Of a stretch of DNA of 32,087 nucleotides, positions 20,324-30,945 are shown piece by piece. How positions within the stretch are numbered: the stretch's first letter is position 1; the number at the start of each line of letters is the position of its first letter. The stretch comes from Ettlia oleoabundans (taxonomy: Eukaryota > Chlorophyta > Chlorophyceae > Chlamydomonadales). The notes under the pieces were generated by a model, which was not told the origin of the DNA, did not search any database, and was given only the letters and a program-made list of their open reading frames with translations. The stretch lies in the NCBI GenBank assembly GCA_019693395.1, contig JAAMXP010003238.1, positions 1 to 32,087 of the forward strand, in the 5' to 3' direction. The position numbers and the translations under genes were made by a program.

Positions 20324-21303
20324 CTGCATTCACGTCAACATTGCAGTGGAAGAGTGGTTTCCTAAAGCAGGGCGGACATTCTCGCCACCTTGTGCGAAAC
20401 GCAAACCCTGGGTTTCTTTTGTTGCATTTCCTTATATGACTCGCACTCCCTCTAATTATCCGACTTCCGTGCTACTATATGGTTTTTATCTTAATTTATT
20501 GTTATGCAGAGCTGCAATACAGTTACAAACACTGCAAGGTATGCTAGAACTTAGCTGTATTAGTAGAAGGAGGAACCGCACCGCACATCTTAAGTTATCG
20601 AGTCAGAGGGCGTAAGCAGGTCACAGAGATGCCAGGCAGGCCGAGCGGTAGCTAAGGCTGAACACGAAATAGCTATTGGAGTAATAGAGATTTGTAGCGT
20701 CATCATGGCGATGTGCTGGCGTTTGTCATGAAATAGAAGCATTCGTTTTGGGTTGCGCTGTAACCATATGACCTGGTCAGTCAACCAACCAAGTTAATGT
20801 CATGCAGACAGAACCAGGATGCTGGGGACTGCCACCTCAGGTTGCTTCTAACACGGGGGTTTCCCTTGCAGCACGTGTGGTCCAGCTCGTGGCAGCATCG
20901 CTGCGCCATCAGTGCATGTTGACCACTGTGCCAGCAATGCCCATCACAGCGGCAGCAGTAGCAGGTGTGCCGTACTTTGCAATCAGTAGCCTGCACGCGG
21001 CGCGATGCCAACCAGCGGTTGTGGAACCACAATCGAAACGACTGTGCACAGCAAATGAAACCGGGCCCGCCCAGCAGCCTGCCTGCCTGAAGCATTCTTC
21101 CATTGATTTCCACGACAACGACATGCCTGCAATGCCCTGCCCTTGGACCTCATTTCGCCTAACACAGCCAGGCAGCAGCCAAACATGCGCCAGCAAAAAC
21201 GCCCCCAGCGCAAGCAAGGTACAGCAAGCTGTAACCCAAATGGCAGCAGAGCAAGCCGTTTCTAGCAGCGCCAGGTGTCCCCAACCCCACCACAAGTTGA
21301 GCT
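20324..21303. other. Long intergenic region between convergent genes
   Basis: 980 bp between the ends of aldolase (+) and COX15 (-). TGTAA at 20759-20763 could end the aldolase transcript, 436 bases past its stop. TTACA at 20523-20527 gives TGTAA on the minus strand, far from COX15. Overlapping open frames on both strands at 20780-21580 show no domain I know; a short terminal COX15 exon could be hidden here. Confidence 0.45.
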
Positions 21304-24300
21304 TCACGCCAACCCCAACCCACACACACCCATGCTCGACACTAACACCAGCACCAGCGGGTCCCCCAGCCCCCACCTGAATGTGCCCAGGGAGGGTGCT
21401 GGGCGTACGGAATAGAGCAGGCCCAGCATGAGCGTGAACAGCACCATGGCCCCGCCCTGGTGTGCGGCTCCTAGAGGCACCGGTACACAGGTGAGCAGCG
21501 TGGTGATACCCAGGGCCACCTGAGGACGGGATAGGAGGTGAGGCAGAGAGAGGCGATACTTTTTTTGTCACAATGTGCACGGGGCAGATAGGTCCTTATC
21601 GATTATTCAGATGAGCCACCTGCCCACGTATCCACGAATGTGGGCCAGCTGTTGCTGGTAGGCAGGGACACTGCTCCAGCCACCAAACGACCGTTAGCCT
21701 TCAAATTCCTGAGCCCTCACCTGGCCGACGGTGGCAGCGGTTAGAGCGTGCAAGCAGAGGCGCGATGTGGGGGGCAACGCGGGCAGCTGGGTGCCGTAGC
21801 GCCAAAGGCTCAGCACCCCCGCCAGGCTGCTGTAAGCCAGCATGCGGTGGTTGAACTGTACCGCTGCTGTGTTCTCAAACAGGTTACGCAGGGCTGCAGG
21901 CAGGGGGCAATGATAGAAGCGGTAACCAAGTGGACACACTGCCAGTGGGTCTGCTGCTACCACCCACGACCTGGACCCCACCAAGCTGTTACAGCCTGCT
22001 TACTCCCTTGTTGCTCATTGATTGCTACTCCAGAATCCATAGTTGAAAAGTGACGGGTCTTGGTGATGCAGCAATTCATGCATTAGCAGCCATAATATGG
22101 CCAGCTGTGTGGGACCATCTCACTCCACCCACCTGGCAATCGCTCGCTGAAGTACTCTGATGGGAACCACTCGCCGTTCATGTCAGGCCAGGTGTTGTAT
22201 GCCCGCCCCGCATCCTTGCCGGCCTAGAGGCACGGAAAGCAAACACAGCCGGTCTAAATAGGGTGCTGCAGGCGATCCTGTGGTTGTCGCCTAAGCCTTG
22301 GCGGTTGGCTATGACGGTTGTTAATTGAGAGATGAAGACTCCAAGCGGATGTCAAAGTCTGTCAGCCGGCAGCTATGCCTGTTCCCAGCCAGCCAGCCAG
22401 CCAGCTGGCGATGCACGAGAGTCTGCCAGGATGCTGAGCTGACCGCCCCACCACTCTATTCCTCACTCGCTCACCACAAAGCATCCGCTCATTGCGGTGA
22501 TGCCAATAATGGCAGCCAGGGGATGGGCCCAGCGTGCCAGCAGGCGGGAAGCCCGTGCCGCATCCGGCCCCGCTGCCACCGTAGGGGGGGTGGGCAGCGC
22601 CACACTGAGGGTGGTCCAAACTAGGGTGGTGTAGATGGCAAACGCTGAGGCCAGGTGTCCCGCCATGCGGTATGTACTGACACGGGGCACCTCATTGCCC
22701 TCCGGCTCCTGCACAGCCAACACAGCACCATCACGTGAAAAAGATGTGCCCATCTCGCAGAGACGCACTCTGAAAGCTCATGCTACCAGAAGAGCATTGC
22801 TGTGTAGCTGCCAGATGTGCAAAGGTGCTGGAGGACTAAAGACAGACACTGTCGGAGGCCACAGGTGGGGACACTGGCGGTGGTTGGGTGCTGACCCAAA
22901 TTACTCAGGTATCATCACCAGGCATCCCCCATGGGCTAGTCAGCCTTGTTGCGCGCCTGTCCGCCAAACAGTGCACAGGAACAAGGACCAATCACTTGCC
23001 TGTAGCCCGCTGCGCACCATCCACCAGCCCACCAGCCCCTGAGTGCCGCCCATGAGGAAGAGCAGCGCCAGGCGGCGGCCCAGGGGACCGTTGATCATGC
23101 CGCGGGAGGCAAAGTAGGCAGCCGGCAGCGCAACCACCACGCCTGCACGGCGAAGAGGGAACCAGGATGATGAGCTCAAACACTATCACAGTAGATCATA
23201 CGGGCACAATCGGCAAGTAGAAATATAAAAAGGACTGGCAGCAAGCACGTGAGTCGCAGCTTGGAGGGTGGGGTTCAATGACTGCAATCCTGTTGTCCAT
23301 GCCTCATCAGATACATGCATAACTCAGCTCCCTCAACGCGGTTTAGGGTTGGGAACGGTTGGGGTCTCTAAAAGCGCTCTACAGCCAGGCGCCTGCCCCC
23401 AGCCTTATACGTCCCCAACCCAAGCTCTGCCAGTTCTGCATCACAAAGCGCACCCAACCCACGAGATCACGCAAGCACCAGGCAACAGGGCTGGCGGGTG
23501 ACTCACCCAGCGCGCGGCCCCACATGCGGTGGCCCCACTCCCAGAAGTAGATGAACTTGAACTCATCCAGACTCATGCCCTGGTTGGTGCGCATGTACTC
23601 GGGGGTGGCCTTGTACCGCCCAAACTCCTCCTCCCACTCCTCCTGCGGTGCGGTGCGGTTCGGCGCGGTGCGGTGCTGTGAGCACAACTGACATGCTGGG
23701 GCAACAAAGGGAGAGTGGGGGGCTCATGAATGCTGACACAGGCAGTCAGTTAATGCACCGCTAGAGCAGGCAAGGTAAGCCATCACCTGTGCTAGGAAAT
23801 CGGTATGCCTTTCAACACAGCGGCACAGGCAGGTGCAAGCGTAAGCGCTGCATTGCAACTGCCGCAGCCGGACTGCATCCACCGCTCCTCCTTTTCAACC
23901 CCAGCAATGTTATACTCATGAATTTCAGGCGATGGACTCAGCTCTTGCTGATAAGTTCACCTGTGTGCTGGGTGGCTTCTCCCCGGTGAACTTCCAGGTG
24001 GTCATGGAGAGACCGGAGCGTGTGAGGCGCGTGATGCCTCCCACCACCACCAGCACGAACACCCAGGCGCTGCAGGTGCCCAGCCACCACGCCAGCTGAC
24101 GCCGCTGGCCTGCGCCGAGGCCGGCGGTCAGAGCTGCAGGACCGTAGGCCTGCAGGCATGCATATGCAAGGGCTTGTGGTGACTCATGAAGAACTGAGGG
24201 CATCGCAGCCCAAGATTCATGTGGGCTACAGAGGAGGAACAGTTTCCGGGCTCGCGTTGCTGCATGACAGGCGAGGCCATCAAACTGCAACACTAGGCAC

Positions 24301-24938
24301 CCTGGGCACAGTGCCACGCTGCCGGGGCGAGCGCCGAGGCTGGGACACACACTAACTCGCCTGAGCTGCAATTGCTGCTGCTGGTGAGAATGCTGCTAGC
24401 GTAGCCTTGGAGCGCCGGCCCACGTGGCGTGCCAAGCTGGATCCAGCGAGGCCCTGAGGGCGCCTGAGTGCTGCCGCTGCCGCTGCTGCGGCTGGCGCTT
24501 TGCCATATGCACGGGCTGCCCTCAAGGCTGCTGAAGCTGCAAAGCTGTAATGCCGCAGACCAGTGTATTGCGCCTGCAAATACGGACGGCACAGGTCAAT
24601 ATGTCAGCCCCACTACGCACCCAGTCTGGCACAAAAACTGTGCATTGCCTGAGCAAGCAGCGGTAACTGGTCAACAGCGACGCTTTGGCACTGGCAGCGG
24701 CCGCAATACTCACTTGTGTTGCTGCAAGGGATGACGCTGCAGGAATGCCCAAGAGGGCTCGCTGAGCCTGTTTTGAGGCAGCTGCAAGACCACAGGCAGA
24801 GGCTGCTGCCGCTATGCGGGCCACGCAGCGGCAGACGGCCAGGTCGCCGCCCGCAGCCGTGTGAGCTGCCGGTGTGAGCGCCTCGCCTATAGACCCAGCC
24901 TGCAGCGACCGCTGCAGCAGTCGCTGTACGCCGCGCAT
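21304..24938 (-). CDS. COX15: COX15, heme A synthase of the mitochondrial inner membrane
   Basis: Oxidises the C8 methyl of heme O to make heme A for cytochrome c oxidase. Exons 24938-24714, 24573-24361, 24149-23961, 23642-23507, 23142-23000, 22708-22475, 22223-22133, 21893-21721, 21519-21304 (1620 bp, 539 residues plus TGA). The first about 146 residues are Ala/Arg/Ser-rich and fit a long mitochondrial presequence. Family motifs: GGITRLTRSGLSMTTWKFTG, the loop EEWEEEFGRYKATPEYMR, EWGHRMWGRALG (His247), TYRMAGHLASAF (His320), AGKDAGRAYNTWPDM, AAVQFNHRMLAY (His426) and GAAHQGGA (His488). These are the four heme-ligand histidines, with about eight membrane helices. Introns 2 and 5 start with GC. 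The last residues after SLGTF are read-through; a donor there (TTCAG|GTGGGG) may instead splice to a short tail. Confidence 0.93.
22385..22404 (+). repeat. (CCAG)5 microsatellite in a COX15 intron
   Basis: Five perfect CCAG units (CTGG on the gene strand), inside the intron between exons 6 and 7. Confidence 0.85.
23644..23679 (+). repeat. GCGGT-type pentamer repeat abutting a COX15 splice acceptor
   Basis: Imperfect GCGGT units. On the gene strand they read as repeated ACCGC and run directly into the ACCGCAG acceptor of exon 4. Only the last unit carries the AG used as acceptor. Confidence 0.7.
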
Positions 24939-25270
24939 GCTTAATCTCCAGTTCTTCAGCGAGTCGCGGGCCTGGCCTTGGTTATGAACAGGACCCTACA
25001 AAGCGTACAGCGCCGCCCCACAAGGTTTCAAACCAGCAATTTGCATAAGGTTGTATGGTGCGATCAAGTGGGGAACTCGCCCAGACCTGTCGTCTGCGTG
25101 GCAGAGACGAGGCGGCATGCAACACATGAAGGTGGAGGAGGCAAATGAATGCATGCGAGCACAAGATATGCAAGGACATAATTGTCAAATACTGCTGGCT
25201 GGTGTCACATATGCCGATGAACCAAACTTCTGCACATTGACTGCGAACGTTCACTCGTCCATAGCACCTT
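24939..25270. promoter_or_regulatory. Divergent promoter, COX15 / ELP5
   Basis: 332 bp between the two inferred start codons. No known element was recognised. An open frame at 25051-25347 (+) overlaps the ELP5 start in another frame and has no support. Confidence 0.55.
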
Positions 25271-27068
25271 ATGGATCTCTTTATGCGGACACTGCGCGAT
25301 GGCTGCGGAGAAGGCGCCGCCAGCGCCCCACTGTTGCTCCTGTGTGACACATTGGCGGTGGTCGGCGGACCCGCCCTTCTGCGACAGGCAAGCGGCCTGT
25401 GCTGTGATATGCTCCCCCAGCCCCTTCCCTTATCACGTTTGCAAACAACTTCGCTGGACATTTGGAAAGCGCTTATTCGTGCTCATCCTGCCCATGTACC
25501 TTCTGGCCCGCGTCTCCTGTACAGGCAGTGGGCGACCTTGCCGCCGCCATCTCAGCTGGCAGGGCACAGGCGGCAGCCCTCACCTTGGTTGCTCTGGGTC
25601 GCCCTGCAGCGCACTACCAGCAAGTATGCTCGTTGACAGCTGTCAGGCTCACAGTGCTTGATGCATTTTCAGATCCGTATGGATGGGGCAGCCTGCTCAA
25701 GACTGCCGTCAGCGGCCACACTGCCGGCAATACCAGCACCACAGTAATGTCTGTGCCCGGCATCCTAGCAGCGCCAGATGGTCTGCAGCAGCTGCACCAG
25801 CACTTGAATCAAGTTCAGCAAGCAGCCGCGGGCCTGCAACAGTGCCTTGTGTTTGACAGCCTGAGTCCCTTGCTGGATCGTTTTGGCCCGGGCAGTGTGG
25901 TGCAGCTACTGCAGGAACTGCAGGAGTCGGCCGACGTGTCCTGCCTGCTGTGTGGCGTGCATGCTGACCTGCACCCGCCACAGCACCTGGCTTCTGTGGA
26001 GCAGCTGGCGGCAGGCATTCTGCAGCTGCAGCAGGCCAGCGAGCTGGAGGGCAGCCTGTGTGCGGCCAAGCACAGCGGCGGGCGGGAGCCGCAGGGCAAG
26101 CTTACGGTGCGCCTGAAGCGGCGGACGGGGCGGGTTCGGGCCGAGACACAGCTGTACTGCTTGGATGGCAGCGGCGGTGTGCAAATGTACGAGCTGCCAG
26201 CCGATGCCCTCAGCAGCCAGGCAGCAGCAGAGAGGGCGGCCACTGCAGCCACAGGTGCGCTGGTGTGATAGCTATGTTCGCATATGCAGTCGACAGAGGT
26301 TGGGTTGCATATTTTCTTGGTTTGTCTCAAGCCTTATAGTTGCATACAGCAGGCGTAGCATGTATTGCGGTTTGGCCATCATGGCATGCAAGGTTACGGA
26401 TGGCAGGCTGGATCCCCCAGTGTTGCTGGTTGTTTCAACCTGCTTGTGTTGCTGCTTCCCTGTGTTGCTGGTGAGTGCTCGGCAAAGAGTGGCAGTTTTA
26501 CCCATCGAAACCCATAAATTTGACTGTGTGTGTGTTGTTTTAATGGGCCTGCAGGCGCAGGTCACGCCGATGCAGGCGGCAACGGTCTGGCACAGCAGCT
26601 GGCTGGCGGCATGAAGCTGGGGCTCAGCCAGTCAGAGATGGAGGCCAGGCAGCGGGTGCAGCTGCCATTTGAGCACCAGGGAAAGGTGAGAACAGCAAAT
26701 TGCGGAGCAGAACCATCGCCACTGTGGCTGGGCTGCGCAATGTGTGTACCACGCCTGTTATAAGGTCCAGCTGCTTGACGACACATCGGAGGATCCGCCA
26801 GTTTTACCTCTGACCGCTGACACACCACAAGCCTGCTGTGCGCCTGCAGGGAGCAGCCTACCAGTCTGGCGACTTCCGCGACTACCTGCCGCCAGAGGCG
26901 GGGGGCCGTGCACGCCCGCCTTCGGCTGCCGGAGCTGCGGGGGTGCGGGAAGGTGGTGTGGAGGAGGGTGGCAGCGGGCGTGGTGAGCTGGGTCATATCC
27001 TGTATGTGCGAGATTCATCTGGGCCTGATGATTCTGATGAGGATCCCGATGATGACCTGGACATATAG
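25271..27068 (+). CDS. ELP5: Elongator complex subunit ELP5
   Basis: Part of the Elp4-5-6 RecA-like ring of Elongator, which modifies wobble uridines of tRNA. Exons 25271-25387, 25525-26254, 26555-26685, 26850-27068 (1197 bp, 398 residues plus TAG), in phase. The RecA-like body contains PLLLLCDTLAVV, VRLTVLDAFSDPYGW (the family has a similar xLDxxSDPxGW), LQQCLVFDSLSPLL and VSCLLCGVHADLHPPQHL. The C-terminal hallmark is very clear: SQSEMEARQRVQLPFEHQGK, then GHILYVRDSSG and SDEDPDDDLDI at the end. Like other ELP5 it shows no Walker A motif. Intron 1 has a GC donor (CAG|GCAAGC); no GT donor nearby keeps frame. It is somewhat longer than plant ELP5, through Ala/Gln-rich insertions. Confidence 0.9.
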
Positions 27069-27193
27069 TCAGGCAGATCTGGAACTAGGTGGCTCCTTGA
27101 CTGGTAATGGATATTGAAGCCCCCGAAAGGTTGATATTAAAGATCAGTGTGACAGTGCTGAGCGTCTGAAGTGTGCCCTCACCCATCAACCAC

Positions 27194-27240
27194 CACCAAA
27201 CATATGCATGCACTAGTCAACACCAAACATCTGCATGCAC
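27194..27240 (+). repeat. 20-bp direct repeat downstream of ELP5
   Basis: CACCAAACATATGCATGCAC at 27194-27213 recurs at 27221-27240 with one change (A to C). The seven-base spacer gives a 27-base period. It lies in the probable ELP5 3' untranslated region. Confidence 0.85.
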
Positions 27241-27304
27241 ATGGGCAGTCAGGTTGGGTTCCCGGGTTTGCTGACCGTCCAACAAATTATGGTTGGGTAC
27301 CCAT

Positions 27305-27309
27305 TGTAA
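27305..27309 (+). terminator. Likely ELP5 poly(A) signal (TGTAA)
   Basis: TGTAA, 237 bases after the ELP5 stop codon. The remaining part of 27069-27535 holds no supported gene, and no TTACA serves the converging minus-strand gene there. Confidence 0.5.
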
Positions 27310-27535
27310 GGCCTCCGACTTTTACGCGAGGTTAATGTCGCTGTGCATGTGAACGATGGAAGGTTCTCATCGGATCAGAATTCTGGTCATGGCTGAAGCT
27401 CATGACTGGTGTCAGGATGGGGGAGAATAGGCAACGGCAATACATGCAAACCGGTAACTGCAAGACATAGCACTTCATTGATCAACGCACTGGTTTTCTT
27501 GTCACAGTGCTCACCCTTACCCAACGAGGCTGCCA

Positions 27536-28155
27536 TCAACCATCTCCATCTGGGCAAGATGGTGTGGGGTTCCCGCAGCTGTCCTGGAAGATAGCCAGGG
27601 CATTATGCACAATCTCCAGGGTTGCAACTGCCTCCCACTTCAGGTGCTGGCCCAGCTCTTCCATGGGTGCGCCTGGGCAGGCGCATCTTGAAATCACCGC
27701 ATGCTCTGCTGCTTCGCAGCACCTGCAAGGAGGAAAGGCGGCAGATGCACGAAATGGTTCAGAAACAAGCCCACAACCGACCGAGACCACTTTAACCACC
27801 CACCCACAAAAACCACCAGGATGAACGTGGAGGGGAAGACAGATCGCAGCCTACGACAAGAGTGGTGTGCAGTGCAGAAGTGCAGATTGCTGCAGGAAAA
27901 GGGCTGCTCGGTTGTTCAGGCCAGTGCAGCAGGATGCTGACAAGACGTGCACCTTTCAACCGGCAGGCGGATGTCTTCCAGCTCTGTTGCCGCTGCCGCC
28001 ACTTCTTCTGTTGACAGCTGGTGGTCTGCGCCGCGGCTTAGAGTGAGGCTGATACGATCCAGGGAAATAAGGCAGGCAGAATAGAACGCATCTGTGATCA
28101 GGTCTGGACAGCCTTGATGCTCCTGATGCCCGCTTTCATTAACCTTGACTTCCAT
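27536..28155 (-). CDS. Unrecognised small helical protein
   Basis: Two-exon model 28155-27953 and 27722-27536 (390 bp, 129 residues plus stop), joined at GAAAG|GTGCAC and TTGCAG|G in phase. Visible: an acidic N-terminal part, a helix-like ITDAFYSACLISLDRISLTL, STEEVAAAATELEDIRLPVE, a Cys-containing stretch around the junction (RCCEAAEHAVISRCACPG), and KWEAVATLEIVHNALAIFQD. I recognise no family. The ATG at 28155 is the first in this frame, but the frame stays open upstream past 28300, so a 5' exon may be missing. The start codon lies in a 16-bp tandem duplication. Confidence 0.5.
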
Positions 28156-28168
28156 TAACCTTGGCTTC
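28137..28168 (+). repeat. 16-bp tandem duplication
   Basis: CATTAACCTTGACTTC at 28137-28152 is followed directly by the same 16 bases with one A to G change at 28153-28168. On the minus strand each copy supplies an ATG. The period is not a multiple of three, so the two ATGs are in different frames. Confidence 0.85.
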
Positions 28169-28555
28169 CCGGCTTGCGGCAGCTGGCCGGGATGCCCGTT
28201 TGTCGCATCCTGCTGCGGAGTTCCAAGCTCCCCAGATGCTACATAAGGCACCAGCTGCAACGGAACCTTCGCTCCTTCTGCCAAGCCAGTTCCATGCAGC
28301 AAGAGGAGGGCTGTGCACAAAACAGCCCCACTGTTGCCGGTGGGAGCGGTGGGGAGTTACTGTGCAGTGACATGACAGCTTTGTATGCTTTAAAACCGTT
28401 TCAAAAATGTGTTAAGGTAAAACTACTCAATGCCCGTTAACAGCAGAGCCTCCTGGCTGCTACTAACAGCAAACCTGTTGCCAACCTGGGGCAAATTCCC
28501 TGTGGACCTGTACTGCTGCCCAGGCCGGTACAGAGCATTAGAGGCCTCTCACCAA

Positions 28556-28812
28556 TCATTGCCAACGATCAGGCGACTCGTATCCCTCGTCGTTGATCCG
28601 CACTGGCGTCCCAAGCTCAACCACGAACGCCAGCGCTGTCAGCAATTCGCCAGGCCACCAGCGCTCCTTCGGATCACCATCATTCCAGTCATCTGGTGCC
28701 AGGTGCGCTTGGTGTTGCCGTGGAAACGCCGTCGTTCCGCGCCGGCATGTCGTCTTGCAGCGCCGTGGATAGCGAAGCCGCTGAACGCGTCATGGTCACG
28801 CCACTTAAAGGG
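28556..28812 (-). pseudogene. Frameshifted coding-like fragment, origin unknown
   Basis: Two minus-strand frames read like one ordinary soluble protein broken by a frameshift. From 28812 the first gives FKWRDHDAFSGFAIHGAARR and RRRFHGNTKRTWHQ. Near 28690 the sense shifts to another frame with DDWNDGDPKERWWPGELLTA, FVVELGTPVRINDE and GYESPDRWQ, ending at TGA 28558-28556. The Trp/Asp/Arg-rich, repeat-free style differs from the Ala/Gln-rich local genes and recalls bacterial or phage proteins. No start codon or splice sites frame it. It may be a decayed transferred gene, a spliced exon pair I misread, or chance. I name no family. Confidence 0.3.
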
Positions 28813-29058
28813 TCAGAAACCGTTCGTCAAAGCGGCGCAGAGCCAGGGAATGAGGGTAACCTGCCGCACCTATGACCGCCACCAGCCCTGCACTGCTCGG
28901 CAGTGGAATGCACATTGAATTCGCAGAACACATAATCAATCTGCTCTTTGGAATCGTCATTGTGACACATGCTTGATGATGGCTGTGTTTTGTTTGCACT
29001 GCCCGGTGCAGACAATCACAAGGTGCCTTTGTGAGAGACGTGCAGCAGCTTAGTAGCC

Positions 29059-30392
29059 ATGGTGTGCATACGTCAGGCCACAGTGGATGACCTGCTGCAG
29101 ATGCAGCGCTGCAACCTGCTGTGCCTGCCAGAAAACTACCAGCTCAAGGTGAGGTCCAGAGCAGGAAACCGTCCTCCCTGCATCCATCTGTCAATGCATC
29201 CATCTTTGCGCACGCTGACTGCTCCCACACAGAGTGCTGCATTTCACACAATCATGCTAGCAATCACCGGCCCCTGCTCGCCCCCTCTGTCGCTCCTTTG
29301 CCTGCAGTACTACTTTTACCACGTGCTCTCCTGGCCCCAGCTGCTGTACGTGGCTGAGGACTACGATGGCAAGATCGTGGGCTACGTGCTGGCCAAAATG
29401 TGGGTGGCAAGACTGGGTGCTTGATGCTAGCTACGCCGGCGGTGTTCCCAAGCGTGCTGCTGCCGCCATTGGCCTGCTGGAGTAGGAGTCAGCAAGCAAA
29501 GCACTTGGCGAGTTACCCAGCAGACACTGGCTGAACTGGCCATTGTTGTGTGGGTGTGTTGCAGGGAGGAGGAGGCCACCGAGATTCACGGCCACATCAC
29601 CTCTTTGGCAGTGGCACGCACCCACCGCAAGCTGGGGCTGGCCACCAAGCTGATGAGCGCTGCACGTGAGTGATACCCCAGCTGATGCCACTTAGCAGTG
29701 GTCAACCCTAGCTGTTTGCACGCCTTGTAAGCTATTTCTGTATTCCGACGCAGCATAGCTGACTGCAGGGCTTTGAAGTTCGCATGCTGTGTCAGTTTGC
29801 TTGCCTTCGCTGACCGACTCCGTGGGTTGAACCTTGGGCAAACCGTGCACTGTGTGTGCCTGCAGATCGGGCAATGGAGGAGGTCTTTGGGGCGCACTAC
29901 TCCAGCTTGCATGTTCGCGTCACCAACCGGGGAGCCTTCCACCTCTATACACAGACGCTTGGCTACCAGTGAGTTTGCGCTTCAGCATTTGCATGTGATG
30001 CGTGAAGTTGGCAGATGAAGCAGCCACGTCAGGTTGTAAGCAGGTGTGAATAAAGAATAAAGATGAGTATCTCAGGACATGTCCATCCAGACACATGCAT
30101 GGGACACGCTCTGCAACCCCAACCTTGGTCTCTTGGACCAGCCCACTAGCCCCTCGCATTTTACGGCCTTTGTGCTATGTTGTTTAAACTCCATTGGTCT
30201 CCCCCCCCCTTCCCCCCCGCCCCCAACCTTTGTCTCACCAGGATCCACGAGACAGAGGAAAAGTACTATGCAGACGGGGAGGACGCCTTCTCAATGCGCA
30301 AAACTTTCCAAGCAGCAGCAGCAGACAACCCGGCAGCGGAGAAGCAGCAGGCAGCAGCAGCGGCAGGCAGGAAGGGCGGCAAGCGGCGATAA
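29059..30392 (+). CDS. NAA10: NAA10, catalytic subunit of N-terminal acetyltransferase A
   Basis: GNAT-fold enzyme that acetylates nascent protein N termini at the ribosome, normally with NAA15. Exons 29059-29148, 29308-29399, 29565-29665, 29866-29968, 30242-30392 (537 bp, 178 residues plus TAA), in phase. The start [20 protein letters not shown] and LPENYQ is typical, then [30 protein letters not shown] and [19 protein letters not shown], which holds the acetyl-CoA loop RxxGxA (RKLGLA). It continues with [20 protein letters not shown] and [16 protein letters not shown]. The tail is short, Ala/Gln/Lys-rich and ends in basic residues, unlike the longer acidic tail of animals. Intron 4 ends in very long C-runs. 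Confidence 0.95.
30201..30225 (+). repeat. Poly-C tract before the last NAA10 acceptor
   Basis: Nine C, two T, seven C, one G, then a further C run, 15-40 bases upstream of the acceptor AG at 30240-30241. It is an almost pure C polypyrimidine tract, far more biased than in neighbouring introns. Confidence 0.8.
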
Positions 30393-30945
30393 AGTTGTGG
30401 TTGAAGCTGCCACCACTGTGTTGCGCAGCCAAGGGCATTCCTGCGCCTTGGAGCGGCGGCCGCATCGCATGAGCTCCTGCTGTTGTTTCTCCTTTCCACT
30501 TGTTCCGTCCCTGAAAGTCTATGTTATCCGCTGCCTGTGCTTCTGGTATGACGTTCCATATCACATGGGAGCAAAAAGCAAACAAAGACAAATATGCCCA
30601 ACAGCAGTGGAAGAGGGATGACCAATGCCATGCCCAACAGCAAATAGGGGGGGCCCTGCTTGTCACGCGGCCATGGCGAGTGCCCGCCAGGAAGGATTGC
30701 ACAGCCGCCACCTGGCCTCAAAATGCAGTGGTGGCAGCTTGCCAGTGGGGCTCCCACATCAACACACGCATTCAATCCTGCAAAAGTACCAACAGCCGTA
30801 GGGGGAGCAACAAACAAGTGAGTATGGCAGCACCGGGTTGTGGAGCATGTGGGCCACTGCAGGCAAAACATTTTCAATCGACAGTACAACCCTCCACTGA
30901 TGTACGAGCCAGTCACGTTAAATTGTGTTCCTTCACACTGCATAT
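30393..30945. other. Intergenic between convergent genes
   Basis: 553 bp between the NAA10 and TM9SF ends. It should hold both 3' untranslated regions. No TGTAA was found on the + strand here. A short last exon of the TM9SF gene may lie in it; the open frames present have no recognisable domain. Confidence 0.45.

Noticed and set aside
20802..21580. Open frames on both strands of nearly 200 codons each
   Set aside because: They are complementary to each other, lack domains, and partly overlap the last COX15 exon and introns. A hydrophobic run on the minus strand is not enough to call a gene.
28430..28918. 162-codon + strand open frame
   Set aside because: Its sequence is a low-sense mix rich in Arg and Pro; the opposite strand has the more protein-like frames.
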